From Streptomyces sp. NBC_00154 (GTDB lineage: Bacteria; Actinomycetota; Actinomycetes; Streptomycetales; Streptomycetaceae): a DNA stretch of 64,000 nucleotides. Shown one piece after another: positions 43,663 through 52,493 of the stretch. The stretch spans positions 5,524,501 to 5,588,500 of the forward strand of contig NZ_JAPEMI010000001.1 in the NCBI RefSeq assembly GCF_026342835.1, in the 5' to 3' direction. Positions within the stretch are counted from its first letter, which is position 1. Each line of letters starts with the position of its first letter. The notes beneath the pieces are model-generated. The model did no database searches, had not been told where the DNA came from, and worked only from the letters and a program-made list of their open reading frames with translations. The translations under genes were made by a program, and so were the position numbers.

Positions 43663-45341
43663 CCGAGTCCAACACCGACGCCGACACCGGGTCCGGCTAC
43701 GCGGCAAAACCCTGGATCTCCCTGCTCAGCGAGGCCCAGCGGGCCCCCGTCAGCCCCGCCGAGACTTTGGTGCACGCCTTTCGCGCCTCCGTCGCCCGCA
43801 CCCCCGAGCACCCGGCGCTCGCCTACTTCGACGGGCGCCTCAGCTACCGCGAGACCGATGCGCTCTCCGACTCGGTGGCCGGTCATCTCGCCGCGAAGGG
43901 CCTGGAGCGCGGCGACCGGGTCGCGATCATGCTGCAGAACTCCCCGCAGTTCGTACTCGCACTGCTCGGCGCCTGGAAGGCGGGGGCGACCGTCGTCCCG
44001 CTCAACCCGATGTACAAGTCCGACGAGGTCGGCCACGTACTGAAGGACGCCGAGGTCACCGCGCTGATCTGCGCGGACCGGGCGTGGGAGTCGTATCTGC
44101 GGGACACCGCGGCCGCCGCCCCGACCGTACGGATCGCCGTCACCGCCTGCGAGCTCGACCTCCAGAGCCAGAACGACGAACGGGTCCTGAACTTCGAGCG
44201 GCTGCCGGCCCCCGAGGACGCCGACGACCTGGTGGCCGTCGCCCGCCGCGGGCTCGCCGCCCCCGAAGGCCGCGAACTCACCGCCGCCGACGTGGCGCTG
44301 ATCAGCTACACCTCCGGGACCAGCGGTGCCCCCAAGGGCGCCATGAACTCCCACGGCAACATCATGGTCAACGCCGAGCGCCAGCGGACCGGACACCCGG
44401 TCGCCGAGGGCTCCTCGTACTTCGCGCTCGCCCCGCTCTTCCACATCACCGGCATGGTGTGCCAGCTGGCCGCCTGTCTCACCAACGCGGGCACCCTCGT
44501 CCTCGCGTACCGCTTCCATCCCGGTGTCGTCCTCGACGCGTTCGCCGAGCACCGCCCCGCGTACACCGTCGGCCCGTCGACCGCCTTCATGGCGCTCGCC
44601 GCCCATCCCGACGTGACCCGTGAGCACTTCGCCTCGTTCCAGGTGATCTCCTCCGGCGGTGCACCGTTGCCGCCCGCGCTCGTGGAGAAGTTCCGTGCGG
44701 GCTTCGGCCCGTACATCCGCAACGGCTACGGTCTCACCGAGTGCACGGCGCCCTGCGCCTCCGTACCGCCCGAGCGGGAAGCCCCCGTCGACCCGGTCTC
44801 CGGGACGCTCTCCGTCGGCGTTCCCGGCCCGGACACGATCGTCCGGATCCTCGACGAGAACGGCGAGGAGGTGCCGTTCGGCGAACAGGGTGAGATCGCC
44901 GTCCGCGGTCCCCAGGTCGTCTCCGGCTACTGGCGGCTGCCCGACGCCTCCGCCGCCGCCTTCCCGGACGGTGAGCTGCGGACGGGCGACATCGGCTTCA
45001 TGGACCGCGACGGCTGGCTGTACGTCGTCGACCGCAAGAAGGACATGATCAACGCTTCCGGCTTCAAGGTCTGGCCGCGCGAGGTCGAAGATGTCCTGTA
45101 CACCCACCCGGCGGTACGGGAGGCGGCGGTCGTCGGCGTCCCCGACGCCTACCGCGGCGAGACCGTCCGGGCGTACGTCAGCCTGCGGCCCGGTGCGGTG
45201 GTCGAGCCCGGAGAGCTGGGCGCGTACTGCAAGGAGCGGCTCGCCGCCTACAAGTACCCGCGCGAGGTCGAGATCCTGGCTGAACTCCCGAAGACGGCAA
45301 GTGGGAAGATCCTCAGGCGGGAACTGCGTTCAGCGCAGTAG
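43659..45341 (+). CDS. AMP-forming acyl-CoA synthetase/ligase
   Basis: 560 residues from MTESNTDADTG at the ATGA overlap with the SDR gene. Adenylation motifs are SYTSGTSGAPKGAMNSH (phosphate loop), GYGLTECTAP, TGDIGFMDRDGWLYVVDRKKDM, and the C-terminal catalytic Lys in PKTASGKILRREL. It should activate a fatty or aromatic carboxylate to its CoA thioester. It is flanked by an SDR and a TetR gene in one operon. Confidence 0.93.
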   Translation: MTESNTDADTGSGYAAKPWISLLSEAQRAPVSPAETLVHAFRASVARTPEHPALAYFDGRLSYRETDALSDSVAGHLAAKGLERGDRVAIMLQNSPQFVLALLGAWKAGATVVPLNPMYKSDEVGHVLKDAEVTALICADRAWESYLRDTAAAAPTVRIAVTACELDLQSQNDERVLNFERLPAPEDADDLVAVARRGLAAPEGRELTAADVALISYTSGTSGAPKGAMNSHGNIMVNAERQRTGHPVAEGSSYFALAPLFHITGMVCQLAACLTNAGTLVLAYRFHPGVVLDAFAEHRPAYTVGPSTAFMALAAHPDVTREHFASFQVISSGGAPLPPALVEKFRAGFGPYIRNGYGLTECTAPCASVPPEREAPVDPVSGTLSVGVPGPDTIVRILDENGEEVPFGEQGEIAVRGPQVVSGYWRLPDASAAAFPDGELRTGDIGFMDRDGWLYVVDRKKDMINASGFKVWPREVEDVLYTHPAVREAAVVGVPDAYRGETVRAYVSLRPGAVVEPGELGAYCKERLAAYKYPREVEILAELPKTASGKILRRELRSAQ

Positions 45342-45378
45342 AGCAGCGGACACATCGTACGGAAGGCAGGTGGCGGCA

Positions 45379-45972
45379 ATGGCCAGAACGACGGACGGGA
45401 ACGATGCCCCGGTCCCGCAGCGGCTGCTGGCCGCCGCCACCCGGCTCTTCGCCGAGCAGGGTTACGACCGCACGTCGGTCCAGGAGATCGTCGAGGCGGC
45501 AGGCGTCACCAAGGGGGCGCTGTACCACTACTTCGGGTCCAAGGAGGATCTCCTCCAGGAGGTCTACGCCCGGGTGCTGCGGCTCCAGCAGGAGCGGCTC
45601 GACGCCTTCGCCGATGCCGAGGCGCCGGTCGAGCAGCGGCTGCGGGACGCGGCGGCGGATGTCGTCGTCACGACGATCGAGAACCTCGACGACGCGTCGA
45701 TCTTCTTCCGGTCCATGCACCATCTGAGCCCGGAGAAGAACAAGCAGGTGCGGGTGGAGCGGCGCCGCTATCACGAGCGGTTCCGGGCGCTGGTCGAAGA
45801 GGGGCAGCGGAGCGGGGTGTTCTCGACGGCGACGCCGGCGGATCTGGTGGTGGACTACCACTTCGGCTCGGTGCACCACCTGTCGACGTGGTACCGCCCG
45901 GACGGCCCGCTCAGCCAGCAGGAGGTCGCCGACCATCTGGCCGACCTGCTGCTGCGCGCGCTGCGCCCCTGA
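45379..45972 (+). CDS. TetR-family regulator of the acyl-CoA genes
   Basis: 197 residues from MARTTDGNDAP. The helix-turn-helix is at ~15-60 (TSVQEIVEAAGVTKGALYHYFGSKEDLL). It is the third gene of the SDR-ligase operon and the nearest regulator to both ATACCGACTGGT sites at 42847 and 49672, so it is the best candidate for the protein that binds them. Probably an acyl-CoA-responsive repressor. Confidence 0.88.
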   Translation: MARTTDGNDAPVPQRLLAAATRLFAEQGYDRTSVQEIVEAAGVTKGALYHYFGSKEDLLQEVYARVLRLQQERLDAFADAEAPVEQRLRDAAADVVVTTIENLDDASIFFRSMHHLSPEKNKQVRVERRRYHERFRALVEEGQRSGVFSTATPADLVVDYHFGSVHHLSTWYRPDGPLSQQEVADHLADLLLRALRP

Positions 45973-45998
45973 CGTCGGATCAGAGGCACGGGAGCGGC

Positions 45999-46032
45999 GT
46001 CCGTCCGGCCGGCTCCGGGTTCTCGGGCGGAC
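45999..46032 (+). terminator. Possible hairpin after the TetR gene
   Basis: GTCCGTCC and GGGCGGAC pair (one T-G) around an 18-base GC-rich loop, 27 bases after the stop. Weak but in the right place. The rest of the gap up to 46168 shows only the GGAGG ribosome site of the next gene. Confidence 0.4.
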
Positions 46033-46168
46033 GACGTGATCTTGACGGGGCCGGGCGCTGCCCTGCACGCGCGCCGGCGGTACGCCCTCTTGCTGGATTG
46101 GTCTGTACCTGCCACGCTGCCAGCGCCGCCCCCGCGTCCCGTCGGCCGCTCCCTCCCCGGAGGTCCGT

Positions 46169-47296
46169 ATGCGCCCCAACGTGCCCCGCTTCAGCAGACT
46201 CCGCCGCAGGCCGCTCAGCCGGCCCCTGCTCGCCGTCCTCGGCCTGCTCCTCGCCCTACTGGTTCCACAAGCCCCCACGGCCTCGGCCGCCGCCGTTACA
46301 CCGCCGCAGATCTACGGCGCCTGGCACTGCAGCGACGACGCCTGTACCTGGGGCACTGTGCGCAGCGTCGCGGACTTCGACTCCAAGAACCACTGGCTGA
46401 TCGACCGCGGCGACGGGCGTCCGTCCGTCAACCTGGTGGTGCTCAGCTTTGTGGAGCCGCAGCGACTGCTCCACCGTACGGACGACGCGACCACCGTGGG
46501 CGGCGTGCCCAAGGGCATGACCCGCGAGATCGTGCAGTACTTCACCTCGCACGGTATCCGCGTGATGCTCTCCATCGGCGGCATCACCTACACCGACGCA
46601 TGGGACGCGGCGCTCGCCGAGAACGCCACCCAACTCGGCCTGAACGCCGCCGCCGTCGCGAGCGACCTCGGTGTCGGCATCGAGATCGACTACGAGCAGA
46701 ACACCGACCCGGATCTCACCGGACTCCAGTCCTTCATCGACGCCTACCGCTCCGTCCATCCCTACGACGCATCGGGCGGCGACCCGGCCGCCCGGCTCAC
46801 CATTGACACAGCCGCCGGCGACCGCTGGCTGATCGGCATCAACCGGAAGGCGACCGCCGACTGGCTGCGCACCGACACCCCGGTCCTCGACTACGCCAAC
46901 GCGATGGTGCCCGCGCGCCAGCCCTCGGCGAGCACGGCGATCGCGAACTGGCAGGAGCACGTGGACGGCAAGCCCACCTATGCGCCGCCCGTGCCGCCGC
47001 TCGCTCCCGCAAAGTTCACCGGCGCCTTCTACATCAGCGACCAGACCAAGTCGCTGCCGGAGTGCACTGACTTCGCGAACTCGTTGCAGAAGTCGACGGG
47101 AACGTTCGAGCAGAGCGTCGCGCCGAACGGGGCCGGGGCCACCTCCGGGATGCTCGGCTACATGTTCTGGGCCGCCGAGCGGCCCTCCACGCGCGGCACC
47201 GGCACCCAGCCGCCCAACACCTGCGAGGGCGGCGTGGGCGTCGGCGCCACCACATACGGCATTGCGCTGCCGATGCCCGCGCTGCGCCAGAACTGA
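46169..47296 (+). CDS. Secreted GH18-like protein with an atypical active-site motif
   Basis: 375 residues. A signal peptide (LLAVLGLLLALLVPQ... to ASA) is followed by a TIM-barrel protein with the SxGG strand VMLSIGG (132-138) and GVGIEIDYE, which aligns with the DG-x-D-x-D-x-E chitinase motif. Glu176, the catalytic acid, and Asp174 are kept, but the second Asp is Glu172 and the first is Val. Activity may therefore be weak or on a substrate other than chitin. The end of the protein includes a Cys pair. GGAGG precedes the ATG. Confidence 0.8.
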   Translation: MRPNVPRFSRLRRRPLSRPLLAVLGLLLALLVPQAPTASAAAVTPPQIYGAWHCSDDACTWGTVRSVADFDSKNHWLIDRGDGRPSVNLVVLSFVEPQRLLHRTDDATTVGGVPKGMTREIVQYFTSHGIRVMLSIGGITYTDAWDAALAENATQLGLNAAAVASDLGVGIEIDYEQNTDPDLTGLQSFIDAYRSVHPYDASGGDPAARLTIDTAAGDRWLIGINRKATADWLRTDTPVLDYANAMVPARQPSASTAIANWQEHVDGKPTYAPPVPPLAPAKFTGAFYISDQTKSLPECTDFANSLQKSTGTFEQSVAPNGAGATSGMLGYMFWAAERPSTRGTGTQPPNTCEGGVGVGATTYGIALPMPALRQN

Positions 47297-47312
47297 ACGA
47301 CTCCATCCACGG

Positions 47313-47343
47313 GCCGGACGGGCAGAAGCTAAGCCCGTCCGGC
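47313..47343. terminator. Bidirectional terminator after the GH18 gene
   Basis: GCCGGACGGGC/GCCCGTCCGGC, a perfect 11-bp stem with a nine-base loop, lies between the convergent GH18 and acyl-CoA dehydrogenase genes. Confidence 0.85.
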
Positions 47344-47381
47344 TTCGAGGACACGGCGTGGCTGCAGCCCGCGCCGCGCTG

Positions 47382-48596
47382 CTACAGGTACCGCTTGATC
47401 TCGCGTCGCGCCAGCGACCTCTGGTGCACCTCGTCGGGCCCGTCGGCCAGCCGCAGCGTCCGCGCCGCCGCCCACAGTTCCGCCAGCGGGAAGTCCTGGC
47501 TGACGCCGCCCGCGCCGTGCAGTTGCACCGCCTGGTCGAGGATGTCGACCACCGCGCGCGGGGTGGCGATCTTGATGGCCTGGATCTCCGTGTGCGCACC
47601 CCGGTTGCCGACGGTGTCCATCAGCCACGTCGTCTTCAGCACCAGCAGCCGCAGCTGCTCCACCGTGACCCGCGCGTCCGCGATCCAGTTCTGCACGACG
47701 CCCTGCTGGGCGAGCGGCTTGCCGAATGCCGTACGGGACACCGCCCGCCTGCACATCAGCTCGATGGCCCGCTCGGCCATCCCGATCAGCCGCATGCAGT
47801 GGTGGATCCGGCCCGGGCCGAGACGCGCCTGGGCGATGGCGAAGCCGCCGCCCTCCTCGCCGATCAGGTTCGTGGCGGGCACCCGCACATCGGTGAACAC
47901 GACTTCCGCGTGACCGCCGTGGTAGTGGTCCTCGTACCCGTACACCTGCATCGCGCGACGCACTTCGAGGCCGGGCGTGTCACGCGGGACCAGGATCATC
48001 GACTGCTGGCGGCGGATGTCGGGGCCGTCCGGGTCGGTCTTGCCCATCACGATGAAGATCCGGCAGTCCGGGTTCATCGCCCCGGAGATGTACCACTTGC
48101 GGCCGTTGATGACGTAGTCGTCGCCGTCCCGCACGATCCGGGTCTCGATGTTCGTCGCGTCCGACGAGGCCACCTCGGGCTCCGTCATGGCGAACGCCGA
48201 CCGGATCTCACCGGCGAGCAGCGGCTCCAGCCACTGCTTCTTCTGCTCGTCCGTGCCGAACTGGAAGAGCACCTCCATGTTCCCGGTGTCCGGCGCCGCG
48301 CAGTTCAGCGCGGTCGGTGCCAACTGCGGGGACCGGCCGGTGATTTCGGCGAGCGGAGCGTACTGGAGGTTGGTCAGCCCGGCGCCGTACTCCGCGTCGG
48401 GCAGGAAGAGGTTCCACAGGCCCTGCTTGCGCGCCTCCGCCTTCAGGTCCTCGACGACCTGCGGGGTGTCCCACGGGGAGGCGAGCAGTGCGCGCTGCTC
48501 GTCCGCGATCTTCTCGGCCGGGAGGACATGCTCGTCCATGAAGGTGAGCAGCTTGGTGCGCAGCTCTTCCGTGCGGGCGTCGAATGCGAAATCCAT
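47382..48596 (-). CDS. Acyl-CoA dehydrogenase, ACAD10/11 type
   Basis: 404 residues. FAD and substrate signatures are AFAMTEPEVASSDATNIETR and WYISGAMNPDCRIFIVMGK; the C-terminus LADGPDEVHQRSLARREI is typical of the ACAD10/11-like group, which lacks the usual Glu in the YEGT loop. It lies seven bases after the kinase-like gene and should be cotranscribed. In the related mammalian ACAD10/11, a kinase domain and a dehydrogenase domain act together on 4-hydroxyacyl-CoA; the same two-part arrangement occurs here as separate genes. Confidence 0.9.
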   Translation of the reverse strand: MDFAFDARTEELRTKLLTFMDEHVLPAEKIADEQRALLASPWDTPQVVEDLKAEARKQGLWNLFLPDAEYGAGLTNLQYAPLAEITGRSPQLAPTALNCAAPDTGNMEVLFQFGTDEQKKQWLEPLLAGEIRSAFAMTEPEVASSDATNIETRIVRDGDDYVINGRKWYISGAMNPDCRIFIVMGKTDPDGPDIRRQQSMILVPRDTPGLEVRRAMQVYGYEDHYHGGHAEVVFTDVRVPATNLIGEEGGGFAIAQARLGPGRIHHCMRLIGMAERAIELMCRRAVSRTAFGKPLAQQGVVQNWIADARVTVEQLRLLVLKTTWLMDTVGNRGAHTEIQAIKIATPRAVVDILDQAVQLHGAGGVSQDFPLAELWAAARTLRLADGPDEVHQRSLARREIKRYL

Positions 48597-48603
48597 GGGC
48601 TGA

Positions 48604-49626
48604 TCAGCCTTCCTGAAGAGTGGTGAGGCCGTGCTCGATGAAGACAGGGACGAGATCGCCGATCCGGTCGAAGCCGGCGCCGACCGTCTGGCCGAGGGTG
48701 TAGCGGTAGTGGATGCCCTCCAGGATCACGGCGAGCTTGAACCACGCGAACGCCGTGTACCAGGAGATGGCGGAGGTGTCCCGGCCGGAGCGGGCGGCGT
48801 AGCGCTCGATCAGTTCGGCGGGGGTGGGGTGGCCGGCCGCGCCGCTGGTGGTGGAGACCGGGGACCTGGGCAGACCGAGATCGGAGCTGTACATCACCAG
48901 GAGGCCGAGGTCGGTCAGCGGGTCGCCGAGTGTCGACATCTCCCAGTCGAGGACGGCCTTGATCTCGTCGTCCGAGCCGATCAGGACGTTGTCCAGGCGG
49001 TAGTCGCCGTGGATGACGGTGGGCGCGGGGGAGACGGGCAGTTCGCGCCCGAGCGCGGCGTGCAGCTCGTCGATGCCGGGCAGTTCGCGGTTGCGGGAGG
49101 CGTCCAGCTGCTTGCCCCAGCGGCGCAGCTGCCGGTCGAGGAAACCCTCGGGGCGTCCGAAGTCGCCGAGCCCCACGGACTCGGCGTCCACCGCGTGCAG
49201 TTCCACCAGTGTGTCGACCAGTCCGAGGACGGCCGCCCGGGTGCGCTCGGGGCCGAGCGGGGCGAGCTGCTCGGCGGTGCGGTACGGGGTCCCCTCGACG
49301 TACTCCATGAGGTAGAACGGCGACCCGATGACGGAATCGTCCTCGCAGAGCAGCACCGGCTCGGGCACCGGCACGGCTGTCGGATGCAGTGCGCTGATCA
49401 CCCGGTGCTCGCGCTTCATGTCGTGCGCGGTGGCGAGGACATGACCGAGCGGCGGCCGGCGGACGACCCAGTGGCCGGTGCCGTCCGTGACGATGTACGT
49501 CAGGTTGGAGCGACCGCCCTCGATGAGGCGGGCTTCGAGCGGTCCGTTCACCAGACCCGGCCGCTCGCGGTCGAGATATCCGCGGAGCCGGTCCAGGTCG
49601 AGACCTGGCGGGTGGACTGAGCTCAT
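48604..49626 (-). CDS. Aminoglycoside-phosphotransferase-like kinase linked to acyl-CoA dehydrogenase
   Basis: 340 residues from MSSVHPPGLDLD, with GGAGG eight bases upstream; the frame is open further but unsupported. Kinase motifs are IHGDYRLDNVLI (H-x-D-x4-N) and VLDWEMSTLGDPLTDLG (metal-binding Asp). It is the bacterial counterpart of the N-terminal kinase of ACAD10/11, which phosphorylates 4-hydroxyacyl-CoA so the dehydrogenase partner can act. The operator-like site at 49672 lies about 46 bases upstream. Confidence 0.88.
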   Translation of the reverse strand: MSSVHPPGLDLDRLRGYLDRERPGLVNGPLEARLIEGGRSNLTYIVTDGTGHWVVRRPPLGHVLATAHDMKREHRVISALHPTAVPVPEPVLLCEDDSVIGSPFYLMEYVEGTPYRTAEQLAPLGPERTRAAVLGLVDTLVELHAVDAESVGLGDFGRPEGFLDRQLRRWGKQLDASRNRELPGIDELHAALGRELPVSPAPTVIHGDYRLDNVLIGSDDEIKAVLDWEMSTLGDPLTDLGLLVMYSSDLGLPRSPVSTTSGAAGHPTPAELIERYAARSGRDTSAISWYTAFAWFKLAVILEGIHYRYTLGQTVGAGFDRIGDLVPVFIEHGLTTLQEG

Positions 49627-49667
49627 CGTGCGCACCTCCGGGGTGAAAAGACGTCGAAGCTCATGAT

Positions 49668-49689
49668 GCCGACCAGTCGGTATGTCGTC
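49668..49689. promoter_or_regulatory. Candidate TetR operator upstream of the kinase/dehydrogenase operon
   Basis: On the minus strand it reads GACGACATACCGACTGGT then CGG; CCGAC-YR-GTCGG is a perfect 12-base palindrome here. The 18-base part is identical to 42841-42858. Confidence 0.7.
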
Positions 49690-49778
49690 CAGTGAACTCC
49701 CGGATTCCCCGGTGCGGACTCCGGTTCCAGTGGTCCCGGAGTCTGGCGTCCGGTCTTGTCTCTGAATATGGTTCACGT

Positions 49779-51068
49779 ATGGATACTGCGTTGCTGATCG
49801 ACGAAGTCCGGCTGACCCCGATCCTCATAGCCGACCCGCCGCTGCTCAACACCCAGGGCGTCCACCAGCCGTACACCCCACGGCTCATCGTGGAGGTGAT
49901 CACGCGCGGTGGGACGACCGGCATCGGGGAGACCTACGGGGACGGCAAGTACCTCGAACTCGCCGAGCCGCTCGCCCGGGCCCTGGTCGGCCGCTCGGTC
50001 AGCGATCTGAACGGCCTCTTCGCCCTCGCCGAGGAGGTGTGCGGTGATTCACGCGCCGCCGACGAGCGCGTGGAAGCCGGCGGCCTGCGCGGCGTCCAGA
50101 CCTCAGACAAGCTCCGGCTCTCCGTCATCTCCGGCTTCGAGGTCGCTTGCCTGGACGCCCTGGGCAAGTCCCTCGGCCTGCCCGTGCACGCGCTGCTCGG
50201 CGGCAGGGTCCGCGACAGCGTCGAGTACAGCGCGTACCTCTTCTACCGCTGGGCCGCCCATCCCGAGGGCGGCGAACAGGACGACTGGGGTGCGGCCGTC
50301 GACCCGGCCGGAGTCGTCGCCCAGGCGCGTCGGTTCGCCCGCGAGTACGGCTTCTCCTCCTTCAAGCTCAAGGGCGGCGTCTTCGAACCCGACCAGGAGA
50401 TCGCCGCGATCCGCGCCCTCGCCGAGGCGTTTCCCGGGCAGCCGCTGCGGCTGGACCCGAACGGCGCCTGGTCCGTCAAGACCTCGCTGCACGTCGCCGA
50501 GCAGCTGAAGGACGTACTCGAATATCTGGAGGATCCGGCGACCGGCACGGACCTGATGGCCGCCGTCGCCGCGGGCACCGACGTACCGCTCGCCACGAAC
50601 ATGTGCGTCACGACCCTCGCCGAGGTCCCGGAGGCCTTCGCCCGCGGCGCCGTCCAGGTCGTGCTCTCCGACCACCACTACTGGGGCGGCCTGCACCGCA
50701 CCCGTGAGCTGGCCGGGATCTGCCGCACCTTCGGAGTCGGACTCTCCATGCACTCCAACACCCATCTGGGGATCAGCCTCGCCGCGATGACCCACGTGGC
50801 GGCCACCGTCCCCAACCTCGACTACGCCTGCGACAGCCACTACCCCTGGCAGACCGAGGACGTCATCACCACCCGTCATGTGTTCAAGGACGGTCGGCTG
50901 ACCGTCTCCGACGCCCCGGGGCTCGGCGTCGAACTCGACCGGGAACGGCTGGCCGTACTGCACCGGCGGTGGCTCGCCGACGACGGCACGATGCGCGAGC
51001 GCGACGACGCGGCGGCCATGCGCAAGGCCGAGCCGGAGTGGGTGACGCCGGCCATCCCACGCTGGTGA
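49779..51068 (+). CDS. Glucarate dehydratase (enolase superfamily)
   Basis: 429 residues from MDTALLIDEV. The family pattern is present: N-terminal NTQGVHQPYTPRLIVEV, Lys-x-Lys-type motif FKLKGG, metal ligand LRLDPNG, and the catalytic His in MHSNTHLGISLAAMTHVAA. It removes water from D-glucarate to give 5-keto-4-deoxyglucarate. TATGGT at 49767-49772 lies six bases before the ATG with no ribosome site, so translation may be leaderless. TGAA-n5-TTCA (49763-49775) overlaps that element. No other glucarate-pathway genes are in the window. Confidence 0.9.
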   Translation: MDTALLIDEVRLTPILIADPPLLNTQGVHQPYTPRLIVEVITRGGTTGIGETYGDGKYLELAEPLARALVGRSVSDLNGLFALAEEVCGDSRAADERVEAGGLRGVQTSDKLRLSVISGFEVACLDALGKSLGLPVHALLGGRVRDSVEYSAYLFYRWAAHPEGGEQDDWGAAVDPAGVVAQARRFAREYGFSSFKLKGGVFEPDQEIAAIRALAEAFPGQPLRLDPNGAWSVKTSLHVAEQLKDVLEYLEDPATGTDLMAAVAAGTDVPLATNMCVTTLAEVPEAFARGAVQVVLSDHHYWGGLHRTRELAGICRTFGVGLSMHSNTHLGISLAAMTHVAATVPNLDYACDSHYPWQTEDVITTRHVFKDGRLTVSDAPGLGVELDRERLAVLHRRWLADDGTMRERDDAAAMRKAEPEWVTPAIPRW

Positions 51069-51088
51069 GCCCGGGGCGGCCCGGGGGC

Positions 51089-51121
51089 GGACCGCGTGTC
51101 GGGAGGCCGCCGACGCGGTCC
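51089..51121 (+). terminator. Hairpin after the glucarate dehydratase gene
   Basis: GGACCGC/GCGGTCC and GTCGG/CCGAC form a stem with a two-base bulge, 20 bases after the stop. Confidence 0.6.
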
Positions 51122-51227
51122 TGATCCGGGGCGGGCGTCCGGCCACGGACCGCCCACGCCGAGGCCACCGTCCGAGGCCGTCACCGTCTGAGTTGCGTCC
51201 GGCCTGAGCAGCCCGGATGGTCGGAAG

Positions 51228-52163
51228 ATGAAGGCGATCAGCTACAGCAGGTACGGCGGGGCCGAGGTCCTGGAGTACGGCGAGCGACCCGACCCCAAGG
51301 TCGGCCCGGACAGTGTGCTGGTGAAAGTGCGGGCAGCGGCCGTCAACCCGGTCGACTGGAAGGCCAGGGAGGGCCATCTCCAGTCAGGACTGGAGGCCGT
51401 CTTTCCGGTGATCCCCGGCTGGGACGTCTCCGGAGTCGTCGTACAGCCCGGTATCGCCGTCGACGAATTCGCTGTCGGCGACGAGGTCATCGGCTATGTG
51501 CGGGAGGACTTCCTGTCCCGCGGCACCTTTGCCGAGTACGTCGCCGCCCCCGTGCGCACCCTCGCCCGCAAGCCGCTCAGCCTGAGCTTCGAGGCGGCGG
51601 CGGGCCTGCCGCTGGCCGGTCTCACCGCGTACCAGGTGCTGCACCGCTCACTGCGGATCCAGGACGGCGACACCGTGCTGGTCCACGCGGCCGCGGGCGG
51701 GGTGGGCTCACTGGCCGTCCAGCTCGCCCGGCACGCGGGCGCCCGCGTCATCGGCACCGCCAGCGACCACAACCACGACCATGTGCGAAAGCTCGGCGGC
51801 GAGCCGGTGGCGTACGGCGAAGGGCTCGCCGACCGGATCAGGGCCCTGGCCCCCGACGGGGTCGACGCCGCCTTCGACACCGTCGGCGGCGAGGCGCTGC
51901 GTGCCTCCGCGGAAGTGCTGAAGCCCGGGGGCCGGCTGGTGTCCATCGCGGACGGCGAGGTCTTCTCGTACGGCGGCCGCTATGCCTTCGTACGGCCCGA
52001 CGCCGACGACCTCGCCCAGCTGAGCGCCCTGGCCGAGCAGGGCGTCATCTCGGTCCATGTCGACCGCACCTTCCCGCTGGAACAGGCCGCGGACGCCTAC
52101 CGGCTGAACGAGGAGGGGCGCACCCGCGGGAAGATCGTCGTCACCGTCCCCTGGGACAGCTGA
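51228..52163 (+). CDS. NADPH:quinone oxidoreductase, zinc-free medium-chain type
   Basis: 311 residues. The N-terminal GroES-like domain carries VRAAAVNPVDWKAREG; the NADPH site is VHAAAGGVGSLAVQLAR. The alcohol-dehydrogenase zinc ligands are absent. It is expected to reduce quinones or enones with NADPH. It is convergent with the DUF202 pair only 18 bases away. The -35/-10 are not clear. Confidence 0.88.
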   Translation: MKAISYSRYGGAEVLEYGERPDPKVGPDSVLVKVRAAAVNPVDWKAREGHLQSGLEAVFPVIPGWDVSGVVVQPGIAVDEFAVGDEVIGYVREDFLSRGTFAEYVAAPVRTLARKPLSLSFEAAAGLPLAGLTAYQVLHRSLRIQDGDTVLVHAAAGGVGSLAVQLARHAGARVIGTASDHNHDHVRKLGGEPVAYGEGLADRIRALAPDGVDAAFDTVGGEALRASAEVLKPGGRLVSIADGEVFSYGGRYAFVRPDADDLAQLSALAEQGVISVHVDRTFPLEQAADAYRLNEEGRTRGKIVVTVPWDS

Positions 52164-52181
52164 CGGCCCCGACACGTCCCC

Positions 52182-52493
52182 TCAGAAGATCATCGCCGCC
52201 GCGAACACCGCGAGCGCCACCGTGCACACCGCCGCTGTCAGCGCGCCGCGCGGCGACAGGGGGCGCGGCCGCGCGGTCCCCATCCCGCGCACCCGCCGGT
52301 GCGCCACCTGCAGAAAGCCCAGCCAGGCCAGCACGCTCAGCGACAGGGCGACGAATCCGGCCGGGGTCGCACCGTTGTGCAGGGCCTGCTTGCCGGCCAG
52401 CAGAGCCACCACCGTGCAGGACAGGGTGGTACGCCGCCACGCCAGCCTGGTCCGCTCGGGCTGCAGCCCGGGGTCCCGGACGGCGGCCGTCAA
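52182..52493 (-). CDS. DUF202 membrane protein (second of a pair)
   Basis: 103 residues from a TTG that overlaps the stop of the upstream gene as TTGA; the sequence MTAAVRDPGLQPERTRLAWRR at this start is the family's usual N-terminus. Three helices follow. Translational coupling with the preceding DUF202 gene is likely. Function unknown. Confidence 0.78.
   Translation of the reverse strand: MTAAVRDPGLQPERTRLAWRRTTLSCTVVALLAGKQALHNGATPAGFVALSLSVLAWLGFLQVAHRRVRGMGTARPRPLSPRGALTAAVCTVALAVFAAAMIF

Noticed and set aside
49692..49778. Upstream extension of glucarate dehydratase
   Set aside because: The extra residues are not like the family N-terminus and overlap the operator region; MDTALLIDEV at 49779 fits.
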